In this document: piece by piece, positions 17,179 through 27,320 of the stretch
Position numbering within the stretch: position 1 is the first letter of the stretch
How the letters are laid out: every line of letters begins with the position of its first letter
From: Bacteroidota bacterium
GTDB taxonomy: Bacteria; Bacteroidota; Ignavibacteria; Ignavibacteriales; Ignavibacteriaceae
NCBI GenBank assembly: GCA_021824565.1
Contig: JAKAKL010000118.1
Coordinates: forward strand, 1 to 64,000
Length of the DNA: 64,000 nucleotides
Direction of reading: 5' to 3'
Notes under the pieces: model-generated
Database searches by the model: none
Seen by the model: the letters and a program-made list of their open reading frames with translations, nothing else
Told to the model about the DNA's origin: nothing
Translations under genes and position numbers: made by a program

Positions 17179-20100
17179 TTATTTCACGACGGCTATCTTG
17201 ATTATATTGCTTTCTGTTTTTCCATCGGAACCGGTAGCCTGAATTCTTGCAAGATAAACACCGCTTTGAATTTTACTAACATTCCAAACTGTTTCATTAT
17301 CAAGTCCGCCGCGAGCAAAATCTGTCAAATGAGCCACATAGTCGCCTGCTAAATCAAAAATTTTAATATCTATTTGTGAATCTTCGGAAACATAATATCT
17401 AATCCTTGTTTCAGAACCGTAAACCGGATTAGGATAGTTGTAAGCTTTGTTCGCTGGGAAAAATTGGTTTACAAAATTCTGGCTCTCTGCAGCTCCGATA
17501 AAAGATGAATTGAGACTGTTCCCGTTTTCCTCAGCCCAAAATAATTTTCCGTCATTCGCTCCAATATTCCATGCAGAAAAATTGCCCTGCTGATTAAGCA
17601 CGGCTAAAGATAATTTTCCATTCTCATCGAAAAGTGCAGGCGTTGTTTTTAACATCGAACCAACGGTAATCGGAAATCCGGGAACTGCTTTTCCTGTGCT
17701 GCCATCAATCGCAAAGATTCTTCCGTCAATTGTTGCCGCAATTACTTCAGAGCATCCGCTTCCAAAGAAATCAGCAGCAACCGGCGTTCCTATAAAAGAC
17801 TTTCCGTTTGGATCATTAAAAGGAAAATTTTCGGCGCTTGCTCCTTGCAAGTTAACTGCATTAATTCCGCTGCTGTCAGTAAAGAGAATATAATTACCTC
17901 CGTCAAGCTTCAAATCAGCAAGAGCAAATTTAGTTATTGGGCTATAGGATAATAATTTTAATTCACGAACCAGTTTCCCTTTACTGACGATATCTATATT
18001 ATTTCCGGTTAGCAGAGCAATTTCAATATTATTTCCGTTCGCATCTTGGGTTAATGCCAACTGCATCAAATATCCGTCGTTGCTTTCATAACTGTTACCT
18101 TCGCTATCGTATAAAATAAATTTAGCGGATGAATTAAGCACATTATTTGTATTGCCTGCATAAACATAAAAATTATTCGCAGCAATTACTTGTGATAATA
18201 TAATACTGCCGTGTGAAGAACTATCAATGGAAACTAAAGCCGGATCATTACCAGGCAATGAACCGAGTGAAAATATTTTCAAATATCCATTTGTTGTCCC
18301 AACTAGAATTTCATTTGTATTGGAACTTGCATTATATATTACCGGCGTCGCCGATATAAATCCATGAATATTTGCAGTGCCGACGAAATTATTTATTCCG
18401 TCATCCATATAAACATTCAGCGTCGAATCAATTGCACCAACAATATATTCAACACCGTTAATATTTATCGAAGCAGTTTTATAAGAAGAAAAATGAGAAA
18501 TAGTTTTTACAATATTGCCTGAACTATCAATTATATTTAGATTGTTTGAAGATATAACGCCGAATTCAATTCCGTTATTTTTATTAATAATATTTATTTT
18601 TTCTGGAGACGAACTGAGCTGTTTAGAAAAGATCGGTTTAATTAATGAATCGCCGTAGGTAATCTGGAAATTCATTTTGTCTGAAGAAGCAGAAAAATTT
18701 GAGATCGCAATTAAACTGTTTGCGCCGGAATTAGCTTTACTATTTGGTCGCGTGTCATTTGAAAAAATATTTTTATATAATCTCGCCGGATTATTTGCAT
18801 ACCAGAAATCACTATAATCACCTTCTCCGATAATTGTATTACCAAGGACATCAGTAAATTTTTGTCCGATCTGAGGAATGCCGCTTGCTTCCATTAAATT
18901 TATACCGCGGTTGTTTGGATCAGCATTGATTGTATTAGAAGCGATGTTGGCACTAATAATATTATCGTCAATATGCCAAATTAAAATTCCGCCGTTATAA
19001 TTTGAAGCCGAGTCAATTTGACCGGGAAGCGCCCAATCAAATTCATCTACGTTGGTAACAACACCGTAAAGAGAATCAGTTTCGGCATTCATGAAAGTAG
19101 TTGTATCATGATAAAATGTTCTTGTGTAAGTCTTGCCTCCCAGTTCGTAAGTTACTTTTGCGCCGTCATGGTTGGCATCCCGCTGTCGATTTTCAATTAA
19201 GAAATATTCTGTTGAGCTTATCGGCACTTTCAAAATTACAGTATCAGAAATCGCAGCCGTCAATTGTGTGGTTAAATTAATATTATAGTTGCCTGGCGGA
19301 ACTGTTACTGGTTCAGCCCATCCTAAAAATATTTTTTCCCAGGCTGATGGCTCCGGCGGAAAAGCGCCGCTGTATGCAAATATGGATTGTCCATCCATCA
19401 GACCAAATCTTCCGATACCGCTTAATCCGGTTTTAGTGTCAAATAAATCCGGCAGACCAAGGTAACTTCCAACGCTTGCGGCAAGCAGTCCGTTAATTGT
19501 TTCTTGAAATAAAATAGTTCCATCAAATGTTGATTCTTCCCTGCTCTCGGTTTCAGGAATAATTAAACTATTTTTAATTTTAAAACTTCCTCCATCTACA
19601 GGAAATCCGTTAAAGGTACTCCCGAAAAAATTTTGCAAAGCATTCAAGCTTAAGTAGATTGAAGGCAAATCTCTTTCAGTTCCCAAACTGCCGGGCAATG
19701 AAATATCTCTTCCAACGCCCGCATGAAAAATTGTAAATAACTGGTAATTGCCGAAATCAAAACCCGGATTCATAGAATCAGCCAACGACCAAACCTCTTT
19801 AGAAAAATTTGCAAGAGTTGAAAAATCTGTCGAGCCCGGATCGGGAGAATAATTTCTCATTGTTTGCGAAACCGTAACAACATTAGGAAGTATTGTATAC
19901 TTAATAAATAGTCTTCCATTAGAAACTTTTTCAAAATAGTTTTTTACAAATTCTAAGTGAGCATCAAAATAATTTATGTCGTGTGGAAGAGGATCTAATA
20001 TTGTGTTGCCGTAATTTTGAGAATATATCGAACCGAATTTTCCGTTGCCGACAGTGGCAGCATCTTTATCAGTCTGAAACTCAACCATAACTGCAAGAAT

Positions 20101-20238
20101 ATTCAAAGTATCTGCCGCAGATGAAATTTGTTTTCTAATTTTTCCAGGGAAAGGATTAAGCTTGTGAATAAAAGTTTGGGCAGTTAAGCTGCCCAAACTA
20201 AATGTTACAACAAAAAGGAGAAATATTTTTTTCAGCAT
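17179..20238 (-). CDS. M6-family-like protein with degenerate zinc site and T9SS sorting domain
   Basis: A 1019-residue exported protein (signal peptide 1-21). The N-terminal half resembles M6 (immune inhibitor A-like) metalloproteases: residues about 245-310 align as the active-site region, including LGLPDLFD (260-267) and GIGRFGLMDG. The expected HExxH just before LGLPDL is absent: residues 253-258 read AASVGS. The middle (550-920) looks like a beta-propeller with FG-GAP-like repeats, and the C-terminus (about 935-1019; YNYPNPV...GVYLARI...IIKIAVVK) is a type A T9SS sorting domain. It is therefore probably surface-exported through PorU/PorV but not a conventional metalloprotease. The start lies 6 bp after porV, with an AGAGGCG site inside the end of porV. 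Confidence 0.75.
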   Translation of the reverse strand: MLKKIFLLFVVTFSLGSLTAQTFIHKLNPFPGKIRKQISSAADTLNILAVMVEFQTDKDAATVGNGKFGSIYSQNYGNTILDPLPHDINYFDAHLEFVKNYFEKVSNGRLFIKYTILPNVVTVSQTMRNYSPDPGSTDFSTLANFSKEVWSLADSMNPGFDFGNYQLFTIFHAGVGRDISLPGSLGTERDLPSIYLSLNALQNFFGSTFNGFPVDGGSFKIKNSLIIPETESREESTFDGTILFQETINGLLAASVGSYLGLPDLFDTKTGLSGIGRFGLMDGQSIFAYSGAFPPEPSAWEKIFLGWAEPVTVPPGNYNINLTTQLTAAISDTVILKVPISSTEYFLIENRQRDANHDGAKVTYELGGKTYTRTFYHDTTTFMNAETDSLYGVVTNVDEFDWALPGQIDSASNYNGGILIWHIDDNIISANIASNTINADPNNRGINLMEASGIPQIGQKFTDVLGNTIIGEGDYSDFWYANNPARLYKNIFSNDTRPNSKANSGANSLIAISNFSASSDKMNFQITYGDSLIKPIFSKQLSSSPEKINIINKNNGIEFGVISSNNLNIIDSSGNIVKTISHFSSYKTASININGVEYIVGAIDSTLNVYMDDGINNFVGTANIHGFISATPVIYNASSNTNEILVGTTNGYLKIFSLGSLPGNDPALVSIDSSSHGSIILSQVIAANNFYVYAGNTNNVLNSSAKFILYDSEGNSYESNDGYLMQLALTQDANGNNIEIALLTGNNIDIVSKGKLVRELKLLSYSPITKFALADLKLDGGNYILFTDSSGINAVNLQGASAENFPFNDPNGKSFIGTPVAADFFGSGCSEVIAATIDGRIFAIDGSTGKAVPGFPITVGSMLKTTPALFDENGKLSLAVLNQQGNFSAWNIGANDGKLFWAEENGNSLNSSFIGAAESQNFVNQFFPANKAYNYPNPVYGSETRIRYYVSEDSQIDIKIFDLAGDYVAHLTDFARGGLDNETVWNVSKIQSGVYLARIQATGSDGKTESNIIKIAVVK

Positions 20239-20244
20239 AGAATG

Positions 20245-21417
20245 TTAAACGCCTCTTGGAATCCCTCTGTATGTGGTTGCTGAATTTCCCCAGCCAACCG
20301 AAAGTGTAAATCTTAAAGTGTTAGCCAAAGGAGAAGTATCGCCGCCAGGGAAAACCGAGGTTGAAATATAACTGAAGTCAAATCCGTAAATATCATATCG
20401 TATTCCGGCTCCAAATGTGATAAACTTTCTGTTACCTTGATTTGGATCTTCGTAAAAGAATCCTGCACGGATTGCAAATAGGAAATCACCTGGAGTGCCG
20501 TACCAGTATTCAACACCCATAGAAGTCTGAATGGTTGTGAATTCTTTACTCAAAGATTGGTTAGTCCACGATGTAAAAATTGCTTTATAAAATTCATCTG
20601 ACGTAGTAGAACTGTCTACAGGATTCATTTTCTCAGCAACTAAGAGTTTATTAAAATCAATTGTATAAACTAAAGAATTATAATCATCGTGAAATACTTG
20701 ATAAGCAAAGCCTAACCTAAAGTTAGTTGGAATTGGATCCGCCTGCGCACGGTCAATATAATACATTTTTGGACCAAGATTGCTAAGATCAAGACCAATG
20801 CTTAAGTTTCCACCAATATCTGTATTAATTACAGGAAGAATTAATTTTGCAGGTCTCCACATTCCGCCAACGTCAAAGCTTACAGAAGTGGATATACCTT
20901 TACCTTGTTCAATACCCGCTCCCTGGCTGGCAAGGTGACTATATATAATTCTAAAGTTTACACCAAGTCCCCAATCATCTGAAAGGCGTGTCGCGTAACC
21001 AACTGTAGCGGCACCATCAAAAGCATTAAAGGTAGACAGCGGAGTAGGGCTGTCAGTAGTATAAGCAAACTGTCCATAATTCATAAAAGTAATGCTTGCA
21101 GTTATACTTCCATTTATATCAGGCATATACTGCATGTACGTTAGATAGTCATAAAAAATATCAAGATTAAATTGAGGCAGCCATTTGCTGTGGGTTATGC
21201 TGACTTCATTGCTTTTAGTAAATGCAATGCCTGCTGGATTCCAAAAAATCGCGGCAGAATTATCAGCTAAGCCCGCGCCTGATTCTCCCATCGAACCAGC
21301 TCTTGAATCCGGGGCTATCAGCAGGAATGGCACAGCAGTCGTCTCTTGCGCATACATCGTCTTTTGAATCACCATCATCACCATGCTGAACATCAAAAGC
21401 TTGAGAATCATTTTCAT
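20245..21417 (-). CDS. porV: Type IX secretion outer-membrane shuttle protein PorV (LptO)
   Basis: A 390-residue outer-membrane protein of the PorV/PorQ (UPF0164) family. After a signal peptide (about 1-23), TAVPFLLIAPDSRAGSMGE and AIFWNPAGIAF are hallmark PorV stretches; the rest alternates like an FadL-type beta-barrel. PorV carries T9SS cargo from the translocon to the PorU sortase. A strong AGGAGG ribosome site sits 8 nt before the ATG. It follows porU by 88 bp and precedes an M6-like T9SS cargo gene by 6 bp. PorU-PorV adjacency is common in T9SS bacteria, which supports PorV over PorQ. Confidence 0.88.
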   Translation of the reverse strand: MKMILKLLMFSMVMMVIQKTMYAQETTAVPFLLIAPDSRAGSMGESGAGLADNSAAIFWNPAGIAFTKSNEVSITHSKWLPQFNLDIFYDYLTYMQYMPDINGSITASITFMNYGQFAYTTDSPTPLSTFNAFDGAATVGYATRLSDDWGLGVNFRIIYSHLASQGAGIEQGKGISTSVSFDVGGMWRPAKLILPVINTDIGGNLSIGLDLSNLGPKMYYIDRAQADPIPTNFRLGFAYQVFHDDYNSLVYTIDFNKLLVAEKMNPVDSSTTSDEFYKAIFTSWTNQSLSKEFTTIQTSMGVEYWYGTPGDFLFAIRAGFFYEDPNQGNRKFITFGAGIRYDIYGFDFSYISTSVFPGGDTSPLANTLRFTLSVGWGNSATTYRGIPRGV

Positions 21418-21505
21418 ATAAATTGTCCTCCTAAATATATTTTCATTGTGTTAAATTAAATCTTTTCTAAATATTTTGAAAAATAAAAATTATGGTACTC
21501 ATTTT

Positions 21506-24500
21506 TTATCGTATCACCGCCATTTTTCCCAGCACGCTTTTAGAATAAGCTCCGTCAACAGTACTTACAATTATTTTGTAGAAATACGTTCCATTCGCAA
21601 GCAGATCGCCGTTCTCGTCTCTTCCGTCCCAGAATATTTTTACGAATTTATCATTTACATAGCTTTGAGATATTTGACGGATTAACCTTCCTGCAACAGT
21701 GTAGATTTTTATTTTTACAGAAAGAGGCTGGCTTAAGTTCTGCTGGAAAGTAAAAGTAGTGCTTGAACCAAAAGGATCGGGATAATTATATACATCTTGG
21801 ATCTGTAAGCCTTGCCCGTTAACAACTGTAAAGTTTGTCGTTTTAGAAGAATAATTATTAAATACATCCCAGGCTGAAACTTTAAGCGTGTAATCGCCGG
21901 GTTGAATATTATCAAACTTGTAGCTGATTAGTCCTGACTTTCCATTTCCATTTAGGTCGCCCGTAAAAAAGTTTGTAAAATCTATCGGGTTATTGATCTG
22001 ATTGTTTAGTACACCTTCAAGCTTATGCCCTACGCCGGTTCCAGTGGTATTTAATCCGTTGCCATCGTATAGCTTAACCAACAAAGTAGAATTTGGGTTT
22101 ACAAGCTGCGCGCTCTGATATGTAGTATCATCAAAAAATATTTGTATGCTCGGACCTATTCTGTTATTAACCGCTGTAGTATCTGTTCCGCCTACAATGA
22201 TATTATCAGTGTATCCTAAGCCGTCGACAGAATTATTATAGAAATAAATTAAAACTTTACCATTTTGATTTTCATATGAAATATCTTTCGGAACTACAAA
22301 ATTAGCAGAGAACTTTCCATTTGATATCGAAACTGCACCGCGGAAAATTATACCGCCTTGAACAAGCATAGGGAAATTGCCAATTGCCGGCAGTAAAACC
22401 TGACGCTGTGAATCAAACATCGTTAAAATTCCTTCCCCATTAAAATTTGCCCATGGAGAATTATCCGGTTTTCTAACTTCGCCGTTTATTTGTACATGGC
22501 TCAGCGCTTTTATCTGAACATTTGCTGAAAGATTTTGTCCGTCTATCGAATCAATGGTAGCATTATATTCGGGGATTAATAATCTAAGCGTAGGATCGCC
22601 TAAAATCTCATACTTTTGGGAATTAGTATCTGAAAAATTTTGTTTGGCAAGAAAGACCGCTTTGCCAACTGTAATCGGGAGATCATTAGAATCGCGCGGC
22701 GTCAGGAGAAGATCAGTAAAAAGTTGGTACATTAGTTCATGATTGTCGAACGAATACACGGCTCTCGATGAAGAAAAAGCGCCAATCGCGCCAGCACTTG
22801 GTAGTAAGACTAGAGCTTCAGCACCGCTTTGATAGTTAGGGATATCATAATATCCGAAATCGCAGGTAGCCGCCGTTAGAAAAAAATATTTATTATTATG
22901 AAGCTGAGGTATTGTTATGCTTTTTTCAAATACATGTTCGTGCGCCCAAAGTTCAGGACTGCCGTGACCAATATAATTAAGTATCAAAGTCCCATTGTTT
23001 ATCGCGTCGATAATTGCCTGCGCTCCCTGCGGAATTCTCTTTCCATCACTCACGAGCACAACAGGATATGCAGCCATATAAAGCTTTTGCAAATCAAAAG
23101 ACTTTGGAATAATAGTATTAGCGAGATCTTCATTCGGTTGAGTATGCTCTGCTCCTTCGTAAACTGCATCCGCCCAGCCGTCGTCTGAAACTAACGTGAT
23201 TAAATTTCTCCAGGGTCCTTTATCGCTGCTGTTTTCATACTGTATAATTTTACTTACTATATTATTCGCATCATTATCGTTTGAAACAGTAATTCTGCCG
23301 TAAGCTAAGTCAGTAATAAAATCATTTCCATCCACGCAAACGAAATAATCATCTGTGTTATAGGAATAAATTGTATTAAATGATTCTTCACTTTCGTAAG
23401 TCGGGACGTAGTTGTCGTGGTAGCCTTCGACATCTTTATAATCGAAAGTTCCTTTTCCGAAAAATAAAACATACTCCGGTTTTATCTGCCAGTTATCGTA
23501 TGCATATTTTATGAAATCCCTGACAGCAGTTGGGTCCTCCATACCGCATGAAAATTCATTAAAGATTTGATCGACATAAACTATATCAGTCGATATTTTA
23601 ACCGGCGCCTGGCTTTCGCGGTAACTTTTTAATCTTTGAGCAGCATCAGAAAATTTTTCATCTGTTATAATAATAAATTTAGCGCCCGGTTGAATTGAAT
23701 GTATATTAGAATTCGACATTTGCGTTATGTTAGAAGGCGTCAAATAATTGCCGCTGCCGACAGCAATATATTTGGAAACATGACCGGCACGCTCCTGTGC
23801 TTGGAATTTAAATTCACCGCCGCTTCTGACGGCGGGAGAAACTGAACTGACATTTGCGTAATCTGAAACATTAAACACCAGTATTTCGGTTGAAGAAAAG
23901 CCAGTCAGATCATAATAAATTACAGCGGTAGTATCTTTAGAGAAGAATAATAAATTGTCGTTTGCGGCTTGAAGTTGTTTTTGATAATAAATCTCAAAGT
24001 AATCAAGATAGCCGAGAGAATTTAAAGTTGTCGGAGTAAAAGTAATTTTCAAGACGCTTTGATTATCCGGCAGCGGATTATTATAAGTCGCTGATAGCAA
24101 AGATGGAACTCCAACTGAATATTCATAATCGCCCCAGCCGCTGATATATTGATTAATAATCGGAGTTGAATTTTCATCTACTTCAAGCCCAACAGACTCC
24201 GATGAACCATCAATAAATCTTATCGAATAATTTATCGGATAATTATTTAATCTTCCGTCCAGCTTGTTTATGTATGTCATAGAAGTATTAGTTGGCGAAA
24301 AACTATCGCCCATATATTCTCTGCCGCTGTTATTAATATTTATTTTATCTTTTTCCCAATCTGCAAAAGCTTTTGTAGAAGTTTGCGTATAATAATTAGA
24401 GGAACTTAAACTTGCCTGAGGCTGCATTCTTTTGCCGTTACTGCCGCCGGAAGTAATCCAATAATAATTATGATCAGAATAAGGATCATGGAATCTTTTT

Positions 24501-25480
24501 ATCGTTTTGGAAGACGAATCGTAATCCCAAAAATCAGTTCCTCTTCCGTAAAATAAAATATAGTCGCCGTCGTTAAATACGCTGTCATTCCCGCCGCTAA
24601 AGTAGATAGCGTTCTCAACTAAATCCGATGGACGGGGAGACAGAATACTTTCCGGCAATGCCTTTCCGCCGTTGTTGTATATCTTAATTGTTCTTGGATC
24701 GACTTTGTTAGGATCGATGCCGAGCGAAGGCAGCATTGATTTTGTAATCTTATATATTCCTTCGGTCGGAGCTTCAAATCTAAACCAGGTACCGGTTGCA
24801 AGCACGCTATTGAAAGTTCCTTTGGTAAGCTGCTTGTTGGTTTTTGTTTGTATCCAAAATTTAGCGACATTAAAATTTATTAAAACATCATTTAAGAAGT
24901 TACCTGCCGGCTGTTGAGCTATTGTTTGCGAGTTTGAGTAATTAATTCTGAAAACAACTTTCGTATAAAGTCTAATTACATTTTTGGACGGATCAAAATA
25001 TATCGGAAGAACATTAAACCTCTGAACAGGAATCCCGCGCATTATTCCGTAATCTCCAAAAGAAACAATCTCGCTTCCGGGTTTGTAATTCATATAATTG
25101 TTTCCCATCTGATATTGGAAGTCGTTCATCTTGCCGCTTTTATTATATTTCGGTTTCGGAAGAAGCATTCCATCAATTGTATTATATGAAGAGCTTATTA
25201 CTTGTACGGTGTTTCCATATTCCGACGGTACGCCGACATTTAGATTTACAGTAGGAACTTCGGGTATTCCCCACTTTTCCGGAGCCGATGTAAAACCTCC
25301 AGCTACTCTTACCTTAAAGAATTTTTGATTATTAACTGTTACGAAAGATGTATCGGAATAACTTGGTGTGTACTCGATTGTAATAGAATGAAAATCAGAG
25401 GTTAAGACCTTGAAGTCGCTTTGCGGATAAATCGGTACCGCAAGAATTAATAGAAATAAAATAGAGATTTTGCTATTCAT
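21506..25480 (-). CDS. porU: Type IX secretion sortase PorU (peptidase C25 family)
   Basis: A 1324-residue gingipain-related protein. It has a signal peptide (about 1-19), an N-terminal beta-rich prodomain region, and a C25 caspase-like domain in which LNYIGHGSPELW gives H839 and FFLTAATCDFGYYD gives C873, the catalytic pair. The C-terminus (about 1230-1324; YNYPDPF...GTYFYKI...LGKMAVIR) is a FlgD-like/T9SS type A domain. PorU removes the C-terminal signal of T9SS cargo and attaches the protein to the surface. porV lies 88 bp downstream. A secreted gingipain-like protease is the alternative, but the size and porV partner favour PorU. Confidence 0.88.
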   Translation of the reverse strand: MNSKISILFLLILAVPIYPQSDFKVLTSDFHSITIEYTPSYSDTSFVTVNNQKFFKVRVAGGFTSAPEKWGIPEVPTVNLNVGVPSEYGNTVQVISSSYNTIDGMLLPKPKYNKSGKMNDFQYQMGNNYMNYKPGSEIVSFGDYGIMRGIPVQRFNVLPIYFDPSKNVIRLYTKVVFRINYSNSQTIAQQPAGNFLNDVLINFNVAKFWIQTKTNKQLTKGTFNSVLATGTWFRFEAPTEGIYKITKSMLPSLGIDPNKVDPRTIKIYNNGGKALPESILSPRPSDLVENAIYFSGGNDSVFNDGDYILFYGRGTDFWDYDSSSKTIKRFHDPYSDHNYYWITSGGSNGKRMQPQASLSSSNYYTQTSTKAFADWEKDKININNSGREYMGDSFSPTNTSMTYINKLDGRLNNYPINYSIRFIDGSSESVGLEVDENSTPIINQYISGWGDYEYSVGVPSLLSATYNNPLPDNQSVLKITFTPTTLNSLGYLDYFEIYYQKQLQAANDNLLFFSKDTTAVIYYDLTGFSSTEILVFNVSDYANVSSVSPAVRSGGEFKFQAQERAGHVSKYIAVGSGNYLTPSNITQMSNSNIHSIQPGAKFIIITDEKFSDAAQRLKSYRESQAPVKISTDIVYVDQIFNEFSCGMEDPTAVRDFIKYAYDNWQIKPEYVLFFGKGTFDYKDVEGYHDNYVPTYESEESFNTIYSYNTDDYFVCVDGNDFITDLAYGRITVSNDNDANNIVSKIIQYENSSDKGPWRNLITLVSDDGWADAVYEGAEHTQPNEDLANTIIPKSFDLQKLYMAAYPVVLVSDGKRIPQGAQAIIDAINNGTLILNYIGHGSPELWAHEHVFEKSITIPQLHNNKYFFLTAATCDFGYYDIPNYQSGAEALVLLPSAGAIGAFSSSRAVYSFDNHELMYQLFTDLLLTPRDSNDLPITVGKAVFLAKQNFSDTNSQKYEILGDPTLRLLIPEYNATIDSIDGQNLSANVQIKALSHVQINGEVRKPDNSPWANFNGEGILTMFDSQRQVLLPAIGNFPMLVQGGIIFRGAVSISNGKFSANFVVPKDISYENQNGKVLIYFYNNSVDGLGYTDNIIVGGTDTTAVNNRIGPSIQIFFDDTTYQSAQLVNPNSTLLVKLYDGNGLNTTGTGVGHKLEGVLNNQINNPIDFTNFFTGDLNGNGKSGLISYKFDNIQPGDYTLKVSAWDVFNNYSSKTTNFTVVNGQGLQIQDVYNYPDPFGSSTTFTFQQNLSQPLSVKIKIYTVAGRLIRQISQSYVNDKFVKIFWDGRDENGDLLANGTYFYKIIVSTVDGAYSKSVLGKMAVIR

Positions 25481-25706
25481 TAATAATTTAATAATTCAAT
25501 TAAAAAAACTTAAGCCCAATTATCTTATTTAAATTTTGACCGGTAGCAAAATACTCTATTAAAAAAACTCCTAAATTTTTGCCTCAATTTAGCTACTCTG
25601 TTACTACAATGTCAAGTCATCAAAATAAATTATTTTATAAAATATTACATGAGGTTATTTGCTTCACCCGGGTAAAAAAGTAGAATCCTTACATACTTTC
25701 AGAAAA

Positions 25707-26273
25707 TTATAATCCGAGTTCAACTTTATTAAGCTTCATCGCGTTAATACAAAAATCAATATGTTCATCCAGAGCTATACCTAAGTTTTCTGCACCGTTT
25801 ATTATATCTTCCCTGCTTACACTGCGCGCAAAAGCTTTGTCTTTCATTTTTTTTCTAACGGATTTTACTTCCACCTCATCGATGGATTTATTCGGTCGAA
25901 CATAAGTAACAGCAGTGATAAAGCCGGCAAGCTCATCGCAGGCGAACAAAGTTTTTGCAAGCAGAGTATCTCTCGGAACTCCGCTGTAACCTGCGTGCGA
26001 TAGAATGGCATTCCTAAAATTTTCATCAAAGCCTTTTTCCTTTAATATCTCCGAGCCTTTAAATGGATGCTCCTCTGCAGTTGGAAACATCTCGTAATCA
26101 AAATCGTGAAGCAATGCAACGTTGCTCCAGTAAGGAACGTCCTCATTATATTTTTTTGCATATTCCCTTACACAAGACTCAACTGCATAAGCATGTTTCA
26201 GCAAAGCATCAGATTTTGTGTACTCTTTTAACAAGGCTAAACAAAATTCTCTGTCTCTTGAATGATCTTCCAT
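25707..26273 (-). CDS. HD-domain phosphohydrolase-like protein
   Basis: A 188-residue HD-superfamily protein. Motifs are LLKHAYAVESCVREYA (first His), ALLHDFDYE (HD pair), EEHPFKGSEIL, and ILSHAGYSGV, consistent with a metal-dependent phosphohydrolase; the substrate is not evident. The frame is open up to 26393, but I place the start at ATG 26273 because TTTGGAGAA lies about 8 nt upstream and the longer version would overlap nth and add 40 residues unlike the family. It starts 20 bp after the nth stop codon. Confidence 0.75.
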   Translation of the reverse strand: MEDHSRDREFCLALLKEYTKSDALLKHAYAVESCVREYAKKYNEDVPYWSNVALLHDFDYEMFPTAEEHPFKGSEILKEKGFDENFRNAILSHAGYSGVPRDTLLAKTLFACDELAGFITAVTYVRPNKSIDEVEVKSVRKKMKDKAFARSVSREDIINGAENLGIALDEHIDFCINAMKLNKVELGL

Positions 26274-26292
26274 TTTTATATTCTCCAAATAT

Positions 26293-26940
26293 CTAATTGA
26301 ATTCAGGATTAAAGCTCGGACATTCGTCCGCCAGCACGCATTTAAGACAATGCGGCTTGCGCGCTGCACAAACTTTCCTTCCGTGCGAAGCAAGATAATG
26401 AGACGAATTTATCCAATCTTCTTCAGGTAATAATTCTTTTAATCTTGCCTCTATCTTTTCAGGATTATCCGACTTTATAAAGCCCAATAAGTTTGATAGC
26501 CTTTTCACATGAGTGTCAACCGCAATTGCCGGTATTCCGAATGCATTTCCCGCAACCACCGAAGCCGTCTTCCTGCCTACTCCGTTTAATTTTGTCAGCG
26601 CTTCAAAATCCGCAGGAACTTCGCCTTTGTATTTTTCAACTAATGTTTTACAGCAGCCGATAATGCTTTTTGCTTTTTGCCTGTAAAAGCCTGTCGAATA
26701 AATATCCTTCTCTAATTCTTCCTGTTTTACTTTTAAAAAATCTTTTGGCGAACGGTACTTTTTAAAAAGATGTTTGCCTACCTGGTTAACTCTTTCGTCG
26801 GTGCACTGAGCGGATAATATAGTTGAGATTAAAAGCTCAAATGCGTTGGAATACTCAAGTGCCGGCTTAACTGCCGGATATTCTTTTTTCAAAATAGAAA
26901 ATATTTTCCTTGCTTTCGCTGATTCAGCTTTTAATTTCAT
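26293..26940 (-). CDS. nth: Endonuclease III (DNA glycosylase/AP lyase)
   Basis: A 215-residue base-excision repair enzyme acting on oxidised pyrimidines. The helix-hairpin-helix is LNGVGRKTASVV with the catalytic Lys in GRKT, the catalytic Asp is in AVDTHVKR, and the C-terminal 4Fe-4S loop is CAARKPHCLKCVLADEC with the exact C-x6-C-x2-C-x5-C spacing. The start overlaps the 3' end of the ferredoxin gene by 17 bp, suggesting coupled translation. Length is normal. Confidence 0.94.
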   Translation of the reverse strand: MKLKAESAKARKIFSILKKEYPAVKPALEYSNAFELLISTILSAQCTDERVNQVGKHLFKKYRSPKDFLKVKQEELEKDIYSTGFYRQKAKSIIGCCKTLVEKYKGEVPADFEALTKLNGVGRKTASVVAGNAFGIPAIAVDTHVKRLSNLLGFIKSDNPEKIEARLKELLPEEDWINSSHYLASHGRKVCAARKPHCLKCVLADECPSFNPEFN

Positions 26941-27268
26941 CTTTATGAAATCTTTTATCTTTAATAAACAACCGCTCTACCGGCTTATTATTAATAATAT
27001 GGCTTTGAATAATTTCTTCCACATCGTTTACTGTTACACCGCCGTACCAAATTTGTTCCGGGTAAACGACAACAGTAATTCCATATTCGCAAGCATCAAG
27101 ACAACCGGCTACATTTGCCCGCACCTCAGAATTCAAACCCAATTCCTTTAATCTTTTTTTAAATTTCTCTCTAACTTCCGCGCTTCCTTTATCCAGGCAG
27201 CAGCCGCGCGGATCGGTTTCCGGTCTTTTATTCTCGCATACAAAAATATGTTTGTTAAAACGCTTCAT
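26924..27268 (-). CDS. Thioredoxin-like [2Fe-2S] ferredoxin
   Basis: A 114-residue protein of the (2Fe-2S) thioredoxin-fold ferredoxin family: IFVCENKRP at the N-terminus, RGCC near 22-24, and NVAGCLDACEYG near 52-62 give the cluster cysteines. Its redox partner is unknown. It overlaps nth by 17 bp, which places an Fe-S carrier next to an Fe-S repair enzyme, although that pairing may be incidental. The start ATG at 27268 begins MKRFNKHIFVCEN, standard for the family. Confidence 0.85.
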   Translation of the reverse strand: MKRFNKHIFVCENKRPETDPRGCCLDKGSAEVREKFKKRLKELGLNSEVRANVAGCLDACEYGITVVVYPEQIWYGGVTVNDVEEIIQSHIINNKPVERLFIKDKRFHKDEIKS

Positions 27269-27320
27269 TATAATTTGGGAAGATGATTTTTAGTTATCTT
27301 ACACAGACTCAATACTAAAT

